NCBI GenBank assembly: GCA_017694135.1
Contig: JADING010000090.1
Location: 1 to 13,774, forward strand
Direction of reading: 5' to 3'
Length of the DNA: 13,774 bases
From: Candidatus Scatoplasma merdavium
GTDB lineage: Bacteria; Bacillota_I; Bacilli_A; RFN20; CAG-288
Positions 7,562 through 13,774 of the stretch are shown one piece after another (the stretch's first letter is position 1; each line of letters opens with the position of its first letter). The notes under the pieces are model-generated. The model was not told the origin of the DNA. It made no database searches and was given only the letters and a program-made list of their open reading frames with translations. The position numbers and the translations under genes are program-made.

Positions 7562-8539
7562 ATGAAAAAAGATAAAAGATTGCAGGCTGAGGCGTACTTC
7601 CAAGACGCGTATGAGATCCTAGAAAGCGAAAAAGTTCCTTCTTTGACTTCGGATGGGAAATTTTTAAAGCCGCTTAAAAAAGCTGCAGAGCTAGGTAACG
7701 CCAAGGCTTCTTTTATGATTGGTTACCTTTTGTGTACAGGATATAAAAATATCGTTGATGTCGATGTTAAGAAAGGTGAAAGGATTCTTAGCAAGTGCTT
7801 TGAACCTTTAAAGAAGCTTGTAGACGAGGACAAAGATTACCAAGCGTGCAAGTTTTTAAGCGAATATTATCGTATGCCGTTAGCCGGGCATGTTAAAGAT
7901 GATGAAAAAGTTGAGAAACTTTTGAAAATGTCTGACGATTACCGCGCAGCGAAATTGAATATTGATACTTCCTTTGGCGATGAGCCTTCTTTCATTGCTG
8001 ACAAACTTTCTTCTGAAGAAGATGGCGAAGTCTTCGATCAACTCATCGCTGCAATCAAGTCACTTCAGACAGACAGAGAATCTGATCACAAAGATCAGTT
8101 AGATCTCATATCACATTCGGCTAAGTCGGGAAACATGCGGGCTGCGCTCTTTTTAGGAGATTGTTATTACGACGGTCGGTTTGTAAAAAAAGACGTCGAT
8201 TTATCTATATCGTATTACGAGCTTGCTGAAAGTTTAGGTTCTTTGAAAGCTAAGTTCAATTTAGGCAAGATTTACATCGATGGAAACTATTCTCACCGCG
8301 ATATGGTCCAAGGACTTAACAGGGTGTTTTTAGCTGCTAAAGGTGGGCTTAAAGAAGCCTTGTATTATTTGGGCCGCGTTTATTACGAAGGAAAAATTGT
8401 CGACAAAGATCTTGTTAAGGCGTATGTCTATTTCCAAGCGAGTTTCTCTCGGGGATACTTAGATGCTGAATCTTACATGCGAAAGATTGAAACACAAAAA
8501 GGCGACCGCGCTAAGATTTTGCAGCTATTAAAGAAATAG
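7562..8539 (+). CDS. Sel1-repeat (TPR-like) protein
   Basis: This is a 325-residue protein with no signal peptide or membrane helix, so probably cytoplasmic. Sel1-like repeats are visible: an N-terminal unit at ~37-75 (KKAAELGNAKASFMIGYLL), and tandem units at ~186-221 (SAKSGNMRAALFLGDCYYDG), ~222-258 (AESLGSLKAKFNLGKIYIDG), ~259-294 (AAKGGLKEALYYLGRVYYEG) and a partial last one. Such repeats form helical solenoids that act as protein-binding scaffolds; the partner cannot be inferred here. The middle (~76-185) is helical and less repetitive. The SD is poor (CAGGGG, 4 bases before the ATG), and a -10-like TATACT lies at 7542-7547 without a clear -35. The 3' end abuts foreign remnant sequence, so the original C-terminus may have been altered by recombination. 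Confidence 0.85.
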   Translation: MKKDKRLQAEAYFQDAYEILESEKVPSLTSDGKFLKPLKKAAELGNAKASFMIGYLLCTGYKNIVDVDVKKGERILSKCFEPLKKLVDEDKDYQACKFLSEYYRMPLAGHVKDDEKVEKLLKMSDDYRAAKLNIDTSFGDEPSFIADKLSSEEDGEVFDQLIAAIKSLQTDRESDHKDQLDLISHSAKSGNMRAALFLGDCYYDGRFVKKDVDLSISYYELAESLGSLKAKFNLGKIYIDGNYSHRDMVQGLNRVFLAAKGGLKEALYYLGRVYYEGKIVDKDLVKAYVYFQASFSRGYLDAESYMRKIETQKGDRAKILQLLKK

Positions 8540-8619
8540 ATCAACAATTGTTCTCTAAATATAAATTTACTAATGAAGAAATTGAGTGGATTGATAAAAA
8601 CGTTGGAGAAATGAAATGA
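8540..8619 (+). pseudogene. C-terminal remnant of an N6-adenine DNA methyltransferase
   Basis: From 8542 the frame reads QQLFSKYKFTNEEIEWIDK followed by NVGEMK and TGA. The LF-KYxFTxEEIxFI pattern closely resembles the extreme C-terminus of Eco57I/HsdM-like DNA methyltransferases. An upstream stop in this frame (8512-8514) and the end of the Sel1 gene leave no room for the catalytic domain, so only ~26 codons survive. The TGA overlaps the ATG of the next gene (ATGA, 8616-8619), which is normal operon architecture and suggests that the two genes were once a restriction-modification cassette. The assignment rests on a short motif remembered from the family. Confidence 0.6.
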
Positions 8620-9284
8620 TTATGGAAACTAAATCACAAGGCGTAATCTACATACTTACCAATCCTTCATTCCCTGACTATGTAAAGATAGGCTATGCGG
8701 ACGATGTTAATAAAAGACTTAAAGAGCTAAATAGAAGCGAATGCATACCTTTTGCTTTTAGGCTTTACGCTTATTATGAAGTTCCAAGAAGACTAACTGA
8801 TATGAAACTACATCAAATGATTGATAGACTTAATCCTAATTTAAGATCCATTGAGGAGTTTGATGGTAAGACTAGGAAAAGGGAATTTTATAATATGAGT
8901 GCTGCTGATGCTTATTCTATTTTAGAGACTATAGCTCAGATTAATGGATTAGAAGAGAATCTGCATTTAGTAAAACCTTCTGAAAAAGAGATGGATGAGG
9001 AAGAAACTGCTGAAGAGAATAGGTATTTGGCTAACAATAGACATCATTTTAAAAATATTGAATTTGTAAGTAGCTTAACTGGTCACACATATAAATCATC
9101 AACAAATGAGAAAGGCACTTTATCTATTTTTGATATTACAGTTGGGGAAGAAGTTCCAAACAATGCTAATCCATCAAAAAGAGAGATAGTAAGAGTTGCC
9201 CTTAGTGATTTAACGAAAAAAGAAGAGGAAGGAACTCTTTATCAATTGATACATAGATTAGAGAAGATGATCTTTAAGAAATGA
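8616..9284 (+). CDS. GIY-YIG nuclease-family protein (T5orf172/Mug113 type)
   Basis: This is a 222-residue protein. The N-terminal ~100 residues form a T5orf172-like GIY-YIG domain: GVIYILTNPSFPDYVKIGYADD (GIY at 10-12 as VIY, YIG at 22-26 as YVKIG), conserved Arg34 in RLKELN, an LHQMIDRLNPNLRS helix and REFYNMSAADAY, whose Glu could be the metal ligand. The C-terminal ~90 residues after an acidic linker (EMDEEETAEEN) are not a domain I recognise. GGAG (8605-8608) lies 7 bases before the first ATG, and that ATG overlaps the upstream TGA, which decides the start. Proteins of this type commonly sit in restriction-modification loci, in agreement with the methyltransferase remnant just upstream. 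Nuclease activity is inferred from the fold. Confidence 0.87.
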   Translation: MIMETKSQGVIYILTNPSFPDYVKIGYADDVNKRLKELNRSECIPFAFRLYAYYEVPRRLTDMKLHQMIDRLNPNLRSIEEFDGKTRKREFYNMSAADAYSILETIAQINGLEENLHLVKPSEKEMDEEETAEENRYLANNRHHFKNIEFVSSLTGHTYKSSTNEKGTLSIFDITVGEEVPNNANPSKREIVRVALSDLTKKEEEGTLYQLIHRLEKMIFKK

Positions 9285-9300
9285 GAAAGGGAATGTAAGT

Positions 9301-9478
9301 ATGAAATGGGAATATAAATATCTTTACATAGATTCAAAATTATCTGAGAAAAAAAACTTTAAGCATTATAGATGAAGAGCTTAATAAACTTGGAGATGAA
9401 GGATGGGAGCTTGTGAACTTTAACACGCTCCTTCTTGACGCAAGACATGTTTTTATCTTTAAGCGCCCTAAAGAATAA
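9301..9478 (+). pseudogene. DUF4177-family small protein, frameshifted in an A8 run
   Basis: ATG at 9301, with SD AAAGGGA (9286-9292), begins MKWEYKYLYIDSKLSEKK, then hits TGA at once if read through eight A residues (9349-9356). Removing one A restores TLSIIDEELNKLGDEGWE, then LVNFNTLLLDARHVFIFKRP, ending at TAA (9476-9478). The repaired ~58-residue product has the DUF4177 pattern (WEYK at the start, LN-LG-EGWELV, -FKRP at the end). The break may be a real mutation, a sequencing or assembly error, or a transcriptional slippage site. A ribosomal -1 shift would not work because it reaches TAA immediately. Function of the family is unknown. It follows the GIY-YIG gene by 16 bases and may be cotranscribed. 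Confidence 0.75.
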
Positions 9479-9835
9479 ATTACACCAGAGAGGTGGTTGT
9501 ATTAAGTAGAACTCTTCCTTTAAGTTTTAAATCTCATAGTGAATGAACTATGAACTATTTTTATGCCATCTATTTAAATCAATTACTTTTTTTGATTTTG
9601 TAAAAAAATAAGAAAGGGAAGTTCAAACTTTTATAGATTCAAAGTCAAAAGAAAAACGGCTTAAGTTTGAAAAGCTGGTGAAGAAGAAACTTGAGTGGCT
9701 TTTATTAAATACCTTATACAAGTATTTCGCTAACATTGCCTTTTTATTACTAGTGAAGAATCTACTAGCTATTACTTAATCCTTATATATAAAAAAGAGC
9801 GAATAAAAAAAGTTAAAGAAAATTGAAAAAAGGGC
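9479..9835. other. Gene-free AT-rich stretch with a degenerate partial repeat
   Basis: I see no convincing gene here. AGAAAGGGAA (9611-9620) and ATAGATTCAAA (9633-9643) repeat the SD region and codons ~9-13 of the DUF4177 gene (9284-9293 and 9329-9339) with the intervening sequence shortened, so this may be the scar of a second copy. The frame open from 9612 runs to TAA at 9774-9779 and encodes a lysine-rich then hydrophobic stretch, but it has no start codon. Confidence 0.4.
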
Positions 9836-9864
9836 TTGAAAGAAGGGAAGGAAAGACTTAATAT
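9836..9864 (+). promoter_or_regulatory. Possible upstream rRNA promoter (P1)
   Basis: TTGAAA (9836-9841), a 17-base spacer and TAATAT (9859-9864) form a moderate sigma-A-type promoter about 85 bases upstream of the stronger one. Tandem promoters are common for rRNA operons. The surrounding DNA is so AT-rich that chance matches are likely. Confidence 0.35.
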
Positions 9865-9920
9865 TTAAAAGCGCCTTAAGAGGCGTCAAAAAACTAAGCC
9901 AACAAGGAAGAAAAAACTTG

Positions 9921-9949
9921 TTGACATAAGGTATCGGAAATGATACCAT
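9921..9949 (+). promoter_or_regulatory. Main rRNA operon promoter
   Basis: A perfect -35 TTGACA (9921-9926), a 17-base spacer and a -10 TACCAT (9944-9949) with an extended TGA in front. The expected start is near 9956, about 150 bases before mature 16S and 24 bases before the boxA. The promoter overlaps two inverted repeats: CAACAAG/CTTGTTG (9900-9906 and 9917-9923) and GGTATC/GATACC (9930-9935 and 9942-9947). Confidence 0.75.
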
Positions 9950-9979
9950 TAACAAGCACTCAAAATTTGAAGTGCGCCA

Positions 9980-9994
9980 TGATCTTTGAAAACT
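9980..9994 (+). promoter_or_regulatory. rRNA leader boxA antitermination site
   Basis: TGATCTTTGAAAACT matches the bacterial rRNA boxA consensus recognised by NusB-S10. It lies in the 16S leader and partly overlaps the left arm of the processing stem. A second copy stands in the 16S-23S spacer. Confidence 0.8.
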
Positions 9995-10024
9995 GAATAG
10001 AAACAATCATGAAAAATTGAACAC
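9990..10024 (+). other. Left arm of the 16S precursor processing stem
   Basis: AAACTGAATAGAAAC (9990-10004) is perfectly complementary to 11694-11708. TCATG (10007-10011) pairs with 11689-11693, and TTGAACAC (10017-10024) pairs with 11677-11684. Together these give 28 base pairs flanking 16S, the expected RNase III processing substrate. Confidence 0.85.
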
Positions 10025-10030
10025 ATGATT

Positions 10031-10059
10031 ACGTCAAATCCGATAGAAATATCGGACGT
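10031..10059 (+). other. Hairpin in the 16S leader
   Basis: TCCGAT (10039-10044) pairs with ATCGGA (10051-10056), and ACG (10031-10033) with CGT (10057-10059) across a bulge. It has no T-run, so it is a structural leader element rather than a terminator. Confidence 0.5.
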
Positions 10060-10103
10060 AAACCAGAAGACAAATCTTTAGCTAGAAAGAACGAAACAAA
10101 AAT

Positions 10104-11641
<1,538 letters not shown>

Positions 11642-11676
11642 ATGGAGACCAAAACAGTCTGTTTCGCACTTCTGAC

Positions 11677-11708
11677 GTGTTCAACAAACATGAGTTTCTA
11701 TTCAGTTT
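11677..11708 (+). other. Right arm of the 16S precursor processing stem
   Basis: GTGTTCAA (11677-11684), CATGA (11689-11693) and GTTTCTATTCAGTTT (11694-11708) pair with the leader arm at 9990-10024, enclosing the 16S gene. Confidence 0.85.
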
Positions 11709-11732
11709 CGAGAGATTATGTCTCTCGGAGAA

Positions 11733-11747
11733 TGTTCTTTGAAAACC
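11733..11747 (+). promoter_or_regulatory. Spacer boxA antitermination site
   Basis: TGTTCTTTGAAAACC is near-identical to the leader boxA (TGATCTTTGAAAACT) and to the consensus. It would maintain antitermination into 23S. Confidence 0.8.
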
Positions 11748-11909
11748 GGATATAAAAATAACAGATCTTTCCGAATCTAGCGAGTAAACGACACAAATCG
11801 AAGAAAGTGAGATTCGAAGAAAATACCGAAAATCCTTAATAATAGGCGATATATGAAAATATATCGAACAAGCGTTATCTAGCTTAATTAACAAGAGTTA
11901 AATAGTGAT

Positions 11910-13774
11910 AGATAAGTTACTAAGGGCGTACAGTGGATGCCTTGGCACAGAAAGACGATGAAGGACGTGGCTACCTGCGATAAGCTGCGGCGAGATGGAT
12001 GCAATCTTTGACCCGCGGATGTCCGAATGGGGAAACCCGATGAGCGATTCAGCTCATCATCAGCATCTGAACACATAGGGTGTTGAAGGTAACCTGGGGA
12101 ATTGAAACATCTTAGTACCCAGAGGAAAAGAAAGTGAATACGATTCCGTTAGTAGTGGCGAGCGAAAGCGGAGGAGCCTAAACCGGGCGTAAGTCCGGGG
12201 TTCGGGCCTGAGCTGTGAAGGCGAGTTTAAGTCGAACTACCTGGAAAGGTAGACCGTAGAGTGTGAAAGTCACGTAGACGTAAAGACGTAGTCTTCTATT
12301 AGGTACCAGAGTAGGGCGGGACACGTGGAATCCTGTCTGAAGGCGTGGGGACCATCCCATAAGGCTAAATACTCTTCTGTGACCGATAGTGAACCAGTAC
12401 CGTGGGGGAAAGGTGAAAAGTACCCCGAGAGGGGGGTGAAAAGAACCTGAAACCGTATGCCTACAATAAGACAGAGGGCGTCAAAGCCTGATGTCGTGCC
12501 TATTGAAGAATGAGCCGGCGAGTTATGTTAGCACGCGAGGTTAAACGAAAAGTGGAGCCGCAGCGAAAGCGAGTCTTAATAGGGCGCAAGTGTGCTGATG
12601 TAGACCCGAAACCCGACGATCTAGCCATGACCAGGATGAAGCAGGGGTGACACCCTGTGGAGGTCCGAACCGACGTTCGTTGAAACGCCCGCGGATGAGT
12701 TGTGGCTCGTGGTGAAATTCCAATCGAGTTGGGTAATAGCTGGTTCTCCTCGAAATAGTTTTAGGACTAGCCTCGGACATTGCTTGAGCGGAGGTAGAGC
12801 ACTGAATGAGATTCGGGTCGCACCTAGCGATACCGATCTCGATTAAACTCCGAATGCCGTTTCAAGAAGTCCGGGAGTCAGACTGCGGGAGATAAGTTCC
12901 ATGGTCAAAAGGGCAACAGCCCAGACCGCCAACTAAGGCCCCAAAGTGTACGCTGAGTGTTAAAGGATGTGGAGAAGCATAAACAGCTAGGATGTTGGCT
13001 CAGAGGCAGCCACCATTTAAAGAATGCGTAACAGCTCACTAGTCAAGTTTCTCTGCGCCGAAAATTTACCGGGGCTAAGCGTACCGCCGAAGTTGCGGAT
13101 TCGCAGCAATGCGAGTGGTAGGGGAGCGTTCTGCACGCGCTGAAGTTTGAGCGTGAGCGCAGGTGGAGTGTGCAGAAGTGAGAATGCCGGCGTAAGTAAC
13201 GATAAAGGGTGAGAATCCCTTTCACTATTAGACTAAGGTTTCCAGGGCAAGGTTCGTCCTCCCTGGGTTAGTCGGGACCTAAGGCGAGGCTGAAAGGCGT
13301 AGTCGATGGACAGCAGGTTGATATTCCTGCACCCGGGCGAGAGTGACGCGGTGACGAAGGGGGACTAGGGCGCGGACTGCTGGAATAGTCCGTTCATAGC
13401 GAGTACCTGAGACGGTGTTAAGTACATCGTTTCGTTAGGGGAAACGCCTTGGGTAGGAAAGCAGCGATGCGAGTACGAAAGTCCGAATTCCCGCTTCCGA
13501 GAAAAGCCGCTAACTTAATCTCGTTTCGGCCCGTACCGAGAACGGACACACGTGGTCAAGGAGAATATCCTAAGGTGAGCGAGATAACTGTTGCTAAGGA
13601 ACTCTGCAAAATAGCTTCGTAAGTTAGCAAGAAGAAGTACTCACGCGAGTGAGTCGCAGCGAATCGGCCCAAGTAACTGTTTACCAAAAACATAGCTATA
13701 TGCTAAGGCGCAAGCCGATGTATATGTGGTGATGCTTGCCCGGTGCTGGAAGGTTAAAAGGAGGAGTTAGGAGC
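11910..13774 (+). rRNA. 23S ribosomal RNA, 5' part (runs off window)
   Basis: The gene begins near GATAAGTTACTAAGGGCG (estimated start 11910 by analogy with the B. subtilis 5' end) and shows AGTGGATGCCTTGGCAC, TAGTGGCGAGCGAAAGCGGA, GTAATAGCTGGTTCTCC, GTAACAGCTCACTAGTC and TGCCCGGTGCTGGAAGGTTA. The last places the window end close to E. coli position 2050, just before the macrolide site, so about 1,865 of ~2,900 bases are present. No intervening sequence is apparent. Reading frames on the minus strand here are not genes. Confidence 0.97.

Larger units (their letters stand above)
11642..11909 (+). other. 16S-23S internal spacer without tRNA genes
   Basis: About 268 bases contain no tRNA-Ile or tRNA-Ala and no cloverleaf that I can fold. 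It holds the right arm of the 16S processing stem (11677-11708), a perfect hairpin CGAGAGA-TTATG-TCTCTCG (11709-11727), a boxA (11733-11747) and a hairpin CGATATAT-GAAA-ATATATCG (11847-11866). The region after the boxA would include the left arm of the 23S processing stem, whose partner lies beyond the window. Confidence 0.85.

Noticed and set aside
9483..9495. CACC-AGAGA-GGTG after the DUF4177 gene as a terminator
   Set aside because: Only four base pairs and no uninterrupted T-run.
9612..9779. Open frame with a lysine-rich then hydrophobic product
   Set aside because: No ATG, GTG or TTG start follows the SD-like AGAAAGGGAA in frame, and the composition is low complexity.
9871..9886. Hairpin GCGCCT-TAAG-AGGCGT
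   Set aside because: On the plus strand it is followed by CAAAAAAC with no T-run, and on the minus strand there is no gene to terminate.

Overview
The window looks like chromosomal DNA from a low-GC member of the Bacilli, near the Erysipelotrichia and Mollicutes-like lineages and probably an uncultured host-associated organism. The evidence is the AT-rich coding sequence, strong purine-rich Shine-Dalgarno (SD) sites, a T-box leader in front of valS, and 16S rRNA signatures such as GGTATCCCTACG near the 3' end. TGA is used as a stop and TGG as Trp, so this is the standard bacterial code and not the Mycoplasma code. The lineage call is my inference from pattern memory, not from a search.

Layout. 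(1) 1-780: the 3' end of a DUF2130-family gene, closed by a hairpin terminator shared with the convergent gene. (2) 781-2835, minus strand: an EF-G-like translational GTPase of the EF-G2 type. (3) 2836-3126: a compact divergent promoter region plus a tRNA-Val-sensing T-box leader. (4) 3127-5736: valS and its terminator. (5) 5790-6661: a two-gene unit in which a 60-codon gene for a peptide with a double-glycine leader overlaps radC by one base (TAGTG). (6) About 6690-7464: no intact gene, but a decayed sirtuin gene, probably of the macrodomain-linked (class M) type, can still be read through several frames. (7) 7562-8539: a Sel1-repeat protein. (8) 8540-9478: a remnant of an accessory island, comprising the last codons of an N6-adenine DNA methyltransferase joined by an ATGA overlap to an intact GIY-YIG (T5orf172-type) gene, then a DUF4177 gene broken in a run of eight A. 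(9) 9479-10103: gene-free DNA leading into the rRNA promoters, a boxA and a processing stem. (10) 10104 to the end: 16S rRNA, a spacer without tRNA genes, and the first two thirds of 23S rRNA.

The intact core is translation (EF-G-like GTPase, ValRS with T-box control, rRNA operon). The segment between radC and the rRNA operon is accessory DNA in decay, with three independent gene remnants in about 2.8 kb. The most novel candidate is the double-glycine peptide coupled to radC. The 16S gene also carries unusual bases in normally invariant places, including E. coli position 1400 in the decoding centre.
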